Source: Dictyobacter vulcani (GTDB lineage: Bacteria; Chloroflexota; Ktedonobacteria; Ktedonobacterales; Ktedonobacteraceae). Taken from it: 64,000 bases of DNA. Of this stretch, positions 7,753 through 16,427 are shown piece after piece. The stretch's first letter is position 1. Each line of letters starts with the position of its first letter. Where the stretch lies: assembly GCF_008974265.1 (NCBI RefSeq), contig NZ_BKZW01000001.1, positions 3,410,001 through 3,474,000 on the forward strand, written 5' to 3'. A program made the position numbers and the translations under genes. The notes below the pieces were generated by a model that had not been told where the DNA came from, searched no databases, and was given only the letters and a program-made list of their open reading frames with translations.

Positions 7753-9432
7753 CTAATTTTCAGGCTCTTCAATCCAGCCATGATCCTGGCGGAAGTTTAG
7801 TCCTTGTTCGGTTGCCTCTTTAGCCGTTAGATATGGCAGCAGGTGGCCGTTCAAGGGCTGACGATCCTTATAGTGCTGCAGGTTTTCCTGGGCGCGCTGG
7901 CTCATCAATTGGATGGCCTGGCGAGGATCGCTGAGGGCCGCTTCTATGTGCTGGAATGCCTGTTCGGCCTGTGCTCGTTTATCGTCCGGGAACTGTTCTT
8001 GCCGATAATAGCGGGCGGCCGCATAGAGTTCATCGTGTTTGAGCAAGCCCAGATGCTCGGCCTGGAGTAGCAGGCGTAAGCCATAGGCCAGCGATCTATC
8101 CAGCGTGGCGACATTGATCTCGGTATCATCGCGCATCCCACGATTATTCAGGTTGGCCGAGCCCACGGTCGACCAGAGATCATCCACGATGGCGGCTTTT
8201 GAGTGCACATAGATGGGCCGATAATGGATCAAGCCATCGCTCATTTTATACTGTGAGGTCGCCAGGCAAAATGCATTCAACCTGCCTTCTGTGACCGCCT
8301 CTGGTACTTCTGTGCGCAGTATCGTCAGAGCCGCATCGGTGAATGCGCGTCCCACATTGGGATGATCAGGAAGCAGGATACTCATGCTAGCTCCACGCCG
8401 TAACGCTGCAACGATCTGTCTCAGGTGTCCTTTCATCTCGGGACTATCCTGTCCCATCAGTGAAATATCGACGCCATAATATGCGCGTAGCCAGAGATAC
8501 TGATTCTCTATATATAGAAAGTGCTGGACATTGCTCAAGGCATGATCATACAACTGGGTGATGCCCTGGATGGCCTCTTTATTGAAGTGATACGTGTGTT
8601 TCGGAACGGTGCGTGCGATCTGCATAATACTCTGGCTTTCAACAGGGGCAGGCGTGGGATGTTCGGGAATAAGCAATTGATTATCCAGGTGTTGGTGCTC
8701 AATGACATCATTCCAACGCTGGCGGAAATTTAGCTCAACATCTCCCGCTGCCGGACCCTCGATCTTCGCATGGGTATCATGCCAGCCGTGGGGTGTTTTG
8801 CCTGAATCTGTGCGGCGTAATGGGGTATCAAAGATATGCGCGTTAGTATCCCAGCGATCAAAATCCTCTTCTTTCTCGATCAATGGATCCACGCCGCCCA
8901 CAAATGCTATGCTGTGATCCACCACCGTCACCTTTTGGTGCAGCGATTCAATTTGATGATGTAGAATTCCTTCGGCGCTGGTATCCAGCAAGCAGGTAAT
9001 ACCTTTTTCGATCAGTTTATCGGAGGCTGCCTGTGGATCATATACGGCAAAGGTCTTGTTGGCTTTCCACAGCAGCACCTTGACTTCAATCCCTTTACTT
9101 AAAGCATGGGCAAGGACATTCCTGACGGTAAGGTGATTGGACTGCCAGAAATCAATATCTGCCTGCTGCAAGCCTTGAGAGCGCAAATAATCGCAATAGG
9201 CTGCCTGAGTGTCAGCATTCGACTGTTCAACCAGTAACGCCTCACCACGAGCCAGTAGGAGATCCGGCTCCATGCCCCAGTTTGCCAGATAAATTGATTG
9301 GGTGGCACGCATAAAGCATAGACACATCTCCAGCAGAACAGCCTCACCATCCACAAAATACGTGACCCGTGAATCGTTATGTACTGGTGTATCGCCCTCG
9401 GCCCACCAGACCTCATTGGTTGCGCGATCCAT
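7753..9432 (-). CDS. Phospholipase D-family protein
   Basis: 559 residues; the ATG at 9432 is preceded by AAGGAG. Two HKD motifs mark a complete PLD catalytic pair: H165-x-K167-x4-D172 in HQKVTVVD and H410-x-K412-x4-D417 in HSKAAIVDD, the latter followed by GSANLNNRGM. The middle contains the family motif IENQYLWL. There is no signal peptide, so it is predicted to be cytoplasmic or peripheral. It should hydrolyse or transfer phosphatidyl groups from phospholipids; nuclease activity is less likely given the length and resemblance to long PLDs. The stop lies five bases from the end of the convergent glutamine-synthetase-like gene. Confidence 0.88.
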   Translation of the reverse strand: MDRATNEVWWAEGDTPVHNDSRVTYFVDGEAVLLEMCLCFMRATQSIYLANWGMEPDLLLARGEALLVEQSNADTQAAYCDYLRSQGLQQADIDFWQSNHLTVRNVLAHALSKGIEVKVLLWKANKTFAVYDPQAASDKLIEKGITCLLDTSAEGILHHQIESLHQKVTVVDHSIAFVGGVDPLIEKEEDFDRWDTNAHIFDTPLRRTDSGKTPHGWHDTHAKIEGPAAGDVELNFRQRWNDVIEHQHLDNQLLIPEHPTPAPVESQSIMQIARTVPKHTYHFNKEAIQGITQLYDHALSNVQHFLYIENQYLWLRAYYGVDISLMGQDSPEMKGHLRQIVAALRRGASMSILLPDHPNVGRAFTDAALTILRTEVPEAVTEGRLNAFCLATSQYKMSDGLIHYRPIYVHSKAAIVDDLWSTVGSANLNNRGMRDDTEINVATLDRSLAYGLRLLLQAEHLGLLKHDELYAAARYYRQEQFPDDKRAQAEQAFQHIEAALSDPRQAIQLMSQRAQENLQHYKDRQPLNGHLLPYLTAKEATEQGLNFRQDHGWIEEPEN

Positions 9433-9894
9433 AGTTAGTACTCCTTCTCTTCCCGGTAAAAATCGAGCAATAAAAAATAATACTCATGTATAAATACTCT
9501 TAATGACTGTATGCCGTAGACAAAGCCTGAAACAGAAACATGTCCTATGGGTGACGAGTGCGCTCGGATGTGCCCATCCCTGAACATGTTCCTCACCCGT
9601 GTAAACGCGCATAGAACATATGTGTATATCTATGTATATGTAGTCAATATTGGTCAATTTAAAATTTTTTTTCCTGATTAGTGAGAGATTTTGCATTGAG
9701 TATGCGTATAACTTAATATCAAAACTTTTATCAGTACACCCTGTTGGCATAGCAAAATGATTATGGTTACATATGTCAAAGGTGCGACGCAGAAAGAGTT
9801 ATAAAGAAGACCCTTTTTTATTTTTACCTATTCTTGTGTCCATGTGTGCTGTGTTATTGTTCAACCTCTTTGGGTTCATACAAGGAGTATAATT
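9433..9894. other. Intergenic region, no gene seen
   Basis: AT-rich stretch between divergent genes. It should hold promoters for the PLD gene (leftward) and the peptide transporter (rightward), but no convincing -35/-10 pair could be assigned. Confidence 0.4.
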
Positions 9895-11586
9895 GTGAAA
9901 GCCGGTAAGAAACTTTCTCTTCAGTTCCTCACCAGCCTCCTGTGCTTGATGGCCGTTTTTCTGGCCTCTTGCGGAGGTGGTAATGGAAATGGATCAAAAG
10001 CCCCAGATGCCAATCAGGTGTTACGTTTCCCTGTTGTTGGTGATATCAACAGCTTTGATCCTGCAACCGTACAGGATACCGACTCGAACTTCCCCATTCA
10101 GGCCGTATTTACTGGCCTGGTGACCCTTGACAAAGATCTGAAGGTAAAGCCTCAGCTGGCAGCAGCCCTGCCAACCGTCTCATCTGACGGTATGACCTAT
10201 ACCTTTAAGTTGCGTGATGGTCTTAAGTTCAGCAATGGCGATCCTTTGACATCAAAAGATGTTGTCTATAGCATCAATCGTGCCGTTGCCAAAGAGACAA
10301 ATTCTCCTGTCAGTTACTATTTGAGTTTGCTGAAAGACTTTGATAAAGTCAACTCAGGAAAACAGGCAACTCTGGTTGGTGATAGTTTGCAGACCCCTGA
10401 TGCCAACACAGTTGTGATCAAGATCAACAAACCTGCTGCGTATTTCTTGGAGACGCTCTCCTATCCAACATCTTATGTTGTGAACCAGAAGATCGTTGAC
10501 AAATACAAAGGTGGCAAGAGCCCCTGGACCGATCACCTGCAAGAGGGTGCCGGTGCAGGACCTTTCAAAGTTGACAACTACAATCACTCAACTGGCATCA
10601 AGCTGGTACGTAACGACAACTACTATGGCCCCAAGCCAAAGTTGAATACTCTCCAGGTCGTCTTCTACAAAGACCAGGATGGTATGTACAAAGCCTATCA
10701 GGCCAAACAGCTTGACTTTGCTTATGTTCCAACTTCGAGTGTTGGCGATGTCGCTGGTAAACCAGACTATAGCGCAACCAACGTATTGACGATCCGCTAT
10801 TTGAGCTTGAACTACCTGGCGAAGCCTTTTGATAATATCAAAATTCGTCAGGCGTTCGCACTGGCTATCAACAAAGACACGATTGTCAAAACTGCTATCA
10901 ACAATGCATTTGTTGCCAGCAATCACATCATTCCTCAAGGTATGCCTGGTTACAATGATGCTCTCACCGGTCCAGAAGGTTCTACCACTCAGGGTGATCC
11001 TGCCAAAGCAAAACAATTGCTGGCAGATGGCCTGAAGGAAGAGGGAATGACTGCATTGCCTCCTCTGACCCTGACCTACTATCCACGTGAGCAGAGCTAC
11101 AAAGACGCAATGTCAGAGGTCGTTTCCATGTGGCAGAGCAACCTGAGCGTGAAGGTTAATGTGAATACCGTTGCCCGTCCTCGTTTGCTGGACCTGGAAA
11201 ACGCTACCAAGAATAACGCTTCTCTGACAATGTGGCAGGCTGGTTGGAATGCTGACTATCCAGATCCTCAGGACTGGTTGACCACCTTCTTTGATAGAGG
11301 TTCAGACTACAACCAGTTCAACTATGGTCAGAACAACTCAACGGCTGCTGCCGAGCAGGTAAAGGTCCAGGATGAGTTGCGCAAAGCTGACGTCACTCAG
11401 GACCAGACCGCACGTATGAAAATTTATAATGACGCTGAGCAGAAGATCATCAATGACGCCGGCTGGATCCCACTGTGGCAGGAGAAAGTTCACTCCCTGA
11501 CCAGCCAGAAAGTCCACAATCTGAAGCTCAATTCTCAGCAGTTAATCCCACCCGACGACTGGAGCAACATCTACATGTCGGCATAA
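9895..11586 (+). CDS. Peptide ABC transporter substrate-binding lipoprotein (SBP family 5)
   Basis: 563 residues from the GTG at 9895, chosen because AAGGAG lies eight bases upstream and the protein then begins with a standard lipoprotein signal; lipobox LASC, acylated Cys26. The mature part is a family 5 solute-binding protein: LRFPVVGDINSFDP near the start, the YTFKLRDGLKFSNGDPLT motif near residue 100, and FDNIKIRQAFALAIN about halfway. It should capture oligopeptides, or a similar solute, outside the membrane and deliver them to the two permeases encoded downstream. A gap of 282 bases with a hairpin separates it from those genes, as expected when the binding protein is made in excess. No ATPase gene is present in the cluster. 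Confidence 0.93.
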   Translation: MKAGKKLSLQFLTSLLCLMAVFLASCGGGNGNGSKAPDANQVLRFPVVGDINSFDPATVQDTDSNFPIQAVFTGLVTLDKDLKVKPQLAAALPTVSSDGMTYTFKLRDGLKFSNGDPLTSKDVVYSINRAVAKETNSPVSYYLSLLKDFDKVNSGKQATLVGDSLQTPDANTVVIKINKPAAYFLETLSYPTSYVVNQKIVDKYKGGKSPWTDHLQEGAGAGPFKVDNYNHSTGIKLVRNDNYYGPKPKLNTLQVVFYKDQDGMYKAYQAKQLDFAYVPTSSVGDVAGKPDYSATNVLTIRYLSLNYLAKPFDNIKIRQAFALAINKDTIVKTAINNAFVASNHIIPQGMPGYNDALTGPEGSTTQGDPAKAKQLLADGLKEEGMTALPPLTLTYYPREQSYKDAMSEVVSMWQSNLSVKVNVNTVARPRLLDLENATKNNASLTMWQAGWNADYPDPQDWLTTFFDRGSDYNQFNYGQNNSTAAAEQVKVQDELRKADVTQDQTARMKIYNDAEQKIINDAGWIPLWQEKVHSLTSQKVHNLKLNSQQLIPPDDWSNIYMSA

Positions 11587-11611
11587 CTGAGTACTTGTAC
11601 ATTGGGAAGTA

Positions 11612-11651
11612 TCATTTGCGGCGCTACTCCTGATAGCAGTGCTGCAAATGA
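11612..11651 (+). terminator. Hairpin between binding-protein and permease genes (possible attenuator)
   Basis: TCATTTGCGGC pairs with GCTGCAAATGA across an 18-base loop, 25 bases after the binding-protein stop. No strong T-run follows, so it may protect or partly terminate the upstream message rather than end it. Confidence 0.45.
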
Positions 11652-11868
11652 GCTTTCCTATCAGTTATTGTAGGTATCCGCGACGTATGGCATTTCGATT
11701 AGATTTACACGTTGCGGATATTTTCCTTTTTACCCACCTACGTTTACGTTCTCCAACTGAATAAAGAGTAAGATGTATAGAGTATGTGGCATCGAAAGGA
11801 ATATTCTTATGTACGTCCATTTCTGGTAAGACACAAGCACCTTTGAGAAAAGGAGGACGGAACTTGAT

Positions 11869-12828
11869 ATGCTGAAGTTTCTGATAAAAAGATTTATAGG
11901 TCTTCTGTTTGTGATTCTGTGTGTGACCTTCCTCACGTTTATTATTGGCTACTATGCCCCAAGCAATCCCATTCAAATTATGATGGGTGATCACCCCAAT
12001 AAACTCCTGGAAGCACAATTAAAGCATGCCTATGGGCTGGACTTACCCCCATTGCAGCAATATCTTAATTTTCTCATCCGCCTGCTACACTTTGATCTGG
12101 GCACATCCTTTAAAACAATTGGTCGGCCCGTCAATGATATCATCGGTGAGGGCCTGCCTATTTCACTTGAACTTGGGATGTGGGCCTTGCTGATCCAGAT
12201 CTGTATTGGTGTACCGGTTGGTATTATTTCTGCCATTCGCGCTAATAGCTGGACCGACACCATCAGCATGGGAGCTGCCCTGATAATTTATGCACTCCCC
12301 GCGTTTATTCTGGGTATTCTGGTACAGTTTTTAATTATCTGGCTGGACAATACCTTTGGTTGGAGCTGGCCAAACACCCAGTGGGGAACACCCTGGCAGT
12401 ATACATGGACCGATATTCAGTATAAATTGGCTCCGATCCTGGTGTATGGAGCGACTGGTATGGCCTACTTCGCGCGTCTGGCGCGTACAAGTATGTTGGA
12501 GATTCTCCGCCAGGATTACGTACGAACTGCGCGTGCTAAAGGCTTGTATGAGCGCGCCGTCATTTATCGTCATGCGTTTCGCAATGCCTTGATTCCTTTG
12601 ATCACCATTATCGGTTTGTCTGTGGGCTTCCTCGTTGCGGGTGCCTTCTTTATTGAGCGCATCTTCTCCATTCCTGGCATTGCCGGAATAACTCTGGACT
12701 CGATTGACAACCTGGATTATCCGGTTGTGCAAGCGACAACTGTTGTGCTGGCGATTGGTGTGGTCTTTGGCAATCTGTTATCAGATATCTGTTACACCCT
12801 GGTCGATCCCCGCATTAAAGCTGAATAA
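11869..12828 (+). CDS. Peptide ABC transporter permease (DppB/OppB type)
   Basis: 319 residues; AAGGAGGA precedes the ATG. An N-terminal membrane helix (FIGLLFVILCVTFLTF), the periplasmic-side loop YAPSNPIQIMMG and several later helices give the six-span layout of the DppB family. The EAA-type loop is in RTARAKGLYERAVIYRHAFRN, which contacts the ATPase. It forms the translocation pore with the next protein. The gene is 20 bases from its partner and in the same direction as the binding protein. ATP-binding subunits must be encoded elsewhere. Confidence 0.93.
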   Translation: MLKFLIKRFIGLLFVILCVTFLTFIIGYYAPSNPIQIMMGDHPNKLLEAQLKHAYGLDLPPLQQYLNFLIRLLHFDLGTSFKTIGRPVNDIIGEGLPISLELGMWALLIQICIGVPVGIISAIRANSWTDTISMGAALIIYALPAFILGILVQFLIIWLDNTFGWSWPNTQWGTPWQYTWTDIQYKLAPILVYGATGMAYFARLARTSMLEILRQDYVRTARAKGLYERAVIYRHAFRNALIPLITIIGLSVGFLVAGAFFIERIFSIPGIAGITLDSIDNLDYPVVQATTVVLAIGVVFGNLLSDICYTLVDPRIKAE

Positions 12829-12848
12829 ATTGAGAAGGTGAGATTGAA

Positions 12849-13976
12849 ATGGAACAAAATAACGGACCGAAATTTTCAAAACCGCGATTTGTTCAGCCCG
12901 GGGAATCGATGGTCCCACCTGGATCTCCGCAAGAACTGATCGTCGAAGAAGAAGCACCGGCCCTGTCTGCGGAAGTGGTAGATGGGAAGGAAGTGCGTAC
13001 CCCGAATAGCCAGAAGAAATCTCAGACCCCATTGCAGGACTCGTTGCGCCGCTTGCGCAAAGATTTTCGGGCGATGTTTTGTCTGGGTGTGATTGCCTTT
13101 TATGTGCTCCTGGCGATCTTTGGACCCCCCATCTATAGAATGGCTGGCCCCGATTATAAAAGTAATATGACGAACACGGTCATCCCGGCCTCAGTCTATC
13201 GCGATTTTACCCATCAAGAGGCGGATCGCAAACACGAAGGCCCATCCGCACAATACTGGCTGGGAACTGACTCTATCGGGCGTGACCTGTTTGCGCGTCT
13301 GATGCAGGGTATGTTGATCTCGATTGCGGTGGCCGCAGTCGTTGAGTTGATTGACATTTTCCTGGGGGTTACTGTCGGCGTGCTGGCTGGGTACTATGGG
13401 GGCTGGATCGATTTTGTGCTGGCGCGTTTCACGGACGTGATTTTCGCCTTCCCGGGACTCCTCTTCATTATTTTGCTGGTTGGTATTCTGGGTTCCAAGG
13501 CTAATGATACGCTGGGGAATATCCCGGTTATTGGTGCTAATGGTAATGCCCGCTTGTTGTTTGTTTCGATTGGTCTGGCTCTGACCGTCTGGCCTTTGAT
13601 GGCCCGCTATGTGCGTGGACAGACGCTCCAATTGAAAGAGCAGCAATTTGTAGAGGCTGCTCGTACCTCTGGCGCGACCGATTTTACGATTATCGTGCGC
13701 CACTTGATCCCGAATCTGTTTAGTATCGTGATCATTGCCTCTACCCTGAACATCGCCAATACCATTATCAGTGAAGCCGGTATCAGTCTGCTCGGTCTGG
13801 GTGTACAACCTCCGGGCTCCAGTATTGGTTTGATGATCTCGGATGCCACAACCTTCCTGGAAAATCATCCCTGGGAGGCCTTGATGCCTTCCTTCGTACT
13901 GGTCATCATTGTGCTGGCCTTCTCCTTCCTGGGCGACGGCTTGCGCGACGCCTTTGATCCTCGCTCCAAAGACTGA
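12849..13976 (+). CDS. Peptide ABC transporter permease (DppC/OppC type)
   Basis: 375 residues, longer than usual because about 60 polar residues precede the first helix (MFCLGVIAFYVLLAIFG). Family motifs follow: HWLGTDSIGRDLFARL-like (here YWLGTDSIGRDLFAR), the EAA loop EAARTSGATDFTIIVRHLIPN and LLGLGVQPPGSSIG near the C-terminus. It is the heterodimer partner of the preceding permease. It begins 20 bases after the dppB-type stop, with GAAGGTGAG as ribosome-binding site. A strong terminator follows 24 bases after the stop, closing the operon without an ATPase gene. Confidence 0.93.
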   Translation: MEQNNGPKFSKPRFVQPGESMVPPGSPQELIVEEEAPALSAEVVDGKEVRTPNSQKKSQTPLQDSLRRLRKDFRAMFCLGVIAFYVLLAIFGPPIYRMAGPDYKSNMTNTVIPASVYRDFTHQEADRKHEGPSAQYWLGTDSIGRDLFARLMQGMLISIAVAAVVELIDIFLGVTVGVLAGYYGGWIDFVLARFTDVIFAFPGLLFIILLVGILGSKANDTLGNIPVIGANGNARLLFVSIGLALTVWPLMARYVRGQTLQLKEQQFVEAARTSGATDFTIIVRHLIPNLFSIVIIASTLNIANTIISEAGISLLGLGVQPPGSSIGLMISDATTFLENHPWEALMPSFVLVIIVLAFSFLGDGLRDAFDPRSKD

Positions 13977-14000
13977 GGAAAGCGCAAACACACACAAAAG

Positions 14001-14030
14001 GTGGCTGGAACGTTCCAGCCACTTTTTTTT
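14001..14030 (+). terminator. Rho-independent terminator of the peptide transporter operon
   Basis: Perfect stem GTGGCTGGAA / TTCCAGCCAC around a two-base loop, followed by eight T residues. It lies 24 bases after the permease stop. Confidence 0.95.
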
Positions 14031-14048
14031 GTACTATTGCCAATACAT

Positions 14049-15452
14049 CTACTCGGCTGGTTTTTGCGTTGGCGTCTCTTCTATTTTAGGACCGATCCAG
14101 ATCGTCTGGACGTTGACAAACTCCTGGATGCCAAAGTGTGAGAGCTCGCGGCCATAGCCACTATGTTTCACGCCCCCAAAGGGCAGGCCGGGAGCGGATG
14201 CGGTCATACCATTGATAAAGACACCACCGGCCTCGATATCTCTGGCTAACTCCTGGGCTCGCTCCAGATCGCGTGTCCAGAGATTACTGCTCAGTCCATA
14301 GATGGAAGAGTTGGCAAGCTCAATCGCCCGGGCAGCATCGCGCACCCGGATCACGGCCGCCACCGGTCCAAAGGTTTCCTCTTTAAAAACCGTCATATCG
14401 GGCTGTACATCCACCAGGATGGTGGGCTCATAGAAATAGCCATTGCCAGCAACATTCTTGCCGCCTATGGCCAGTTTAGCGCCCTGCGCGAGGGAGTCCT
14501 GCACCTGCTTGTCCAGGGTTTCACGTAGATCTTTGCGTGCCAGCGGACCCACTTTCGTCTCACGGTCCATTGGATCCCCAATGCGCAACTGGGACGTATA
14601 TTTCACAAACTTTTCCGTGAACTCATCGGCCACGGCCTCCTCGACGAAGAAGCGCTTGGCGGCGATACAGCTCTGGCCAGTATTCTGGTAGCGGGCCTGC
14701 ACAGCGGTTTTAGCGGCAGCATCCAGATCAGCATCGGCCAGCACGATATAGGCATCCGAGCCACCGAGTTCCAGCACGTGTTTTTTGAGCACGCTACCAC
14801 TGGTGGCCGCCACTTTGGTTCCGGCCGCCTCACTGCCCGTCAAGGTCACGGCGGCGATGCGTGGATCCTTAATCAAGGCCTCGGTCTCGGCACCAGGCAC
14901 CAGTACGGTGCGGAACACACCGTGGGGAAAGCCACAGGCCTGAAACATCTGCTCGATCTCCAGCGCGACCCGCGAGACATTGGAGGCATGTTTCAGTACG
15001 GCCGTATTGCCAGCCATCAGACCAGGGGCCGCGAAACGCATAACCTGCCAGTATGGAAAGTTCCAGGGCATTAATGCCAGCACCACGCCCAGTGGTTGAA
15101 AGGAGGCATAGCTTTTACTGGCATTGCTCAGCATGTCCTGGGGTGCCAGAAACTTCTCGGCATTATCCGCATAATAGTCACAGTTGAGGGCACATTTCTC
15201 TACCTCAGCCTCAGCCTCAACGATTGGCTTGCCCATCTCAAGACTTGCCGTGCGTGCCAGCCGTGCTTTGTGCTCACGCATATAGTTTGCCAGGGCGTGA
15301 AACAGCTTGCCTCGTTCAGCAAAACTGGTTTTGCGCCAGCTTTTAAAGGCGGTCGAGGCATCTGTTAATGCCTCCTCAATCTGCTCCTGGCTATAAGCCT
15401 CAAAGGTCTCAAGAACTTCTTCGGTGGCGGGATTAATGGATTGAATACTCAT
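14049..15452 (-). CDS. NAD(P)-dependent aldehyde dehydrogenase (succinate-semialdehyde dehydrogenase-like)
   Basis: 467 residues from the ATG at 15452, where MSIQSINPATEE begins the family-typical N-terminus and AAGGGA lies upstream; the frame extends to 15482. Catalytic residues are all present: Asn131 in MPWNFPYWQ, Glu228 in LELGGSDAYIV and the nucleophile Cys262 in NTGQSCIAAKRF. The C-terminal FGGVKHSGYGRELS is the usual tail. LELGGSDAYIVL and the length of about 460 residues resemble YneI/Sad-type succinate-semialdehyde dehydrogenases. It would oxidise an aldehyde to an acid in the cytoplasm. No GABA gene sits next to it, so the substrate is uncertain. Confidence 0.88.
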   Translation of the reverse strand: MSIQSINPATEEVLETFEAYSQEQIEEALTDASTAFKSWRKTSFAERGKLFHALANYMREHKARLARTASLEMGKPIVEAEAEVEKCALNCDYYADNAEKFLAPQDMLSNASKSYASFQPLGVVLALMPWNFPYWQVMRFAAPGLMAGNTAVLKHASNVSRVALEIEQMFQACGFPHGVFRTVLVPGAETEALIKDPRIAAVTLTGSEAAGTKVAATSGSVLKKHVLELGGSDAYIVLADADLDAAAKTAVQARYQNTGQSCIAAKRFFVEEAVADEFTEKFVKYTSQLRIGDPMDRETKVGPLARKDLRETLDKQVQDSLAQGAKLAIGGKNVAGNGYFYEPTILVDVQPDMTVFKEETFGPVAAVIRVRDAARAIELANSSIYGLSSNLWTRDLERAQELARDIEAGGVFINGMTASAPGLPFGGVKHSGYGRELSHFGIQEFVNVQTIWIGPKIEETPTQKPAE

Positions 15453-15488
15453 ATGATGTTTTTCCCTTATTTTTGTTCGCACTAACCG

Positions 15489-15515
15489 CCTCTCCTGTTA
15501 CTACGACAGGAGAGG
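15489..15515. other. Perfect hairpin upstream of the aldehyde dehydrogenase gene
   Basis: CCTCTCCTGT and ACAGGAGAGG form a perfect 10-bp stem around a 7-base loop, between two genes on the minus strand. No T-run follows, so it could be a weak terminator for the upstream gene or an mRNA element. Confidence 0.4.
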
Positions 15516-15546
15516 GAACGGTGGAGGCTAGAGAGACGATAGAAAT

Positions 15547-16311
15547 TTATGTAAGTGTTCTAACAGTGGTAAGCGCCTGACAGATAAAGTTGGTGGCATT
15601 TTCAAACGAGAAGAGGCCCGTATTGATCAGCAGGTGATAGAAATTAGGTTGATGGCCATCGACACCATAATAGCGCCGCAGATAGCTATCCTGTTCATCA
15701 TCACGCTGCTCCATCAGCTCACGGGCCGCATTGCGGTCCAGATGATAGTGACTCATCACATAATCAATGCGCTTATCCAGAGGCGCAAAAATATGGATAT
15801 GGAGCGTACGTGGATTATTATGCAGTAAGAACTGCGAGCCACGGCCAACAATGATCGCATCGCCCTGAGAGGCAATCTCTAAAATGACCCGTTGCGTTAA
15901 ATTGAAGTAGGCCAGTTCCTGAGATTGATGCTGGGTATTGCTGTGTTCATACATATAGTGCACGGTAAAGGGATTACTGGAGCGCAGCGCATCCAGGATA
16001 TTATTCGAGAGGCCAATGGTCTGCTCATCCTGGCGTGCCGCAATCTCCTCATCAACCCCCAGGCGCTTTGCCACTTCTGCAATAATCTTATTATCTACAT
16101 AATTGAGTCCCGCCGCATCCGCGACCATGCGAGCGATATCCGAGCCACCGCTGCCAAACTGGCGTGAAATGGTCACCACCACAGAGCCCTCGGGCGGAAT
16201 TCCAGTGGGCATAGGATCGACAGCCATTGCCGTCTCCGGAAGCACCCGTGTTTCTGCTGCCTTTGTCTTTCCCTGGAGTTTTTTTGCTGCTCCATGCAGT
16301 GTATCTTCCAT
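15547..16311 (-). CDS. Cytidylate kinase-like family protein
   Basis: 254 residues. About 45 low-complexity residues precede a P-loop-like VTISRQFGSGGSDIARMVAD (about residues 46-65), followed by NYVDNKIIAEVAKRLG. This is the pattern of the cytidylate-kinase-2 family, which differs from housekeeping Cmk. Later motifs include IIVGRGSQFLL and RTLHIHIFAPLDKRIDYV. The true substrate of this family is not established; NMP-kinase-like phosphate transfer in the cytoplasm is inferred from the fold. It has no obvious functional neighbour, and an IS element lies just upstream. Confidence 0.8.
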   Translation of the reverse strand: MEDTLHGAAKKLQGKTKAAETRVLPETAMAVDPMPTGIPPEGSVVVTISRQFGSGGSDIARMVADAAGLNYVDNKIIAEVAKRLGVDEEIAARQDEQTIGLSNNILDALRSSNPFTVHYMYEHSNTQHQSQELAYFNLTQRVILEIASQGDAIIVGRGSQFLLHNNPRTLHIHIFAPLDKRIDYVMSHYHLDRNAARELMEQRDDEQDSYLRRYYGVDGHQPNFYHLLINTGLFSFENATNFICQALTTVRTLT

Positions 16312-16427
16312 CAGTATGATCCTTTACTACAGAAACAGTTCCTGGTGTTTCTTGTAACCTACAACGTATGATGTCCGACTGAAAAAATTCGGATAGCGAG
16401 CCGCAGTTTTTTGTGATCTCTGGTCTC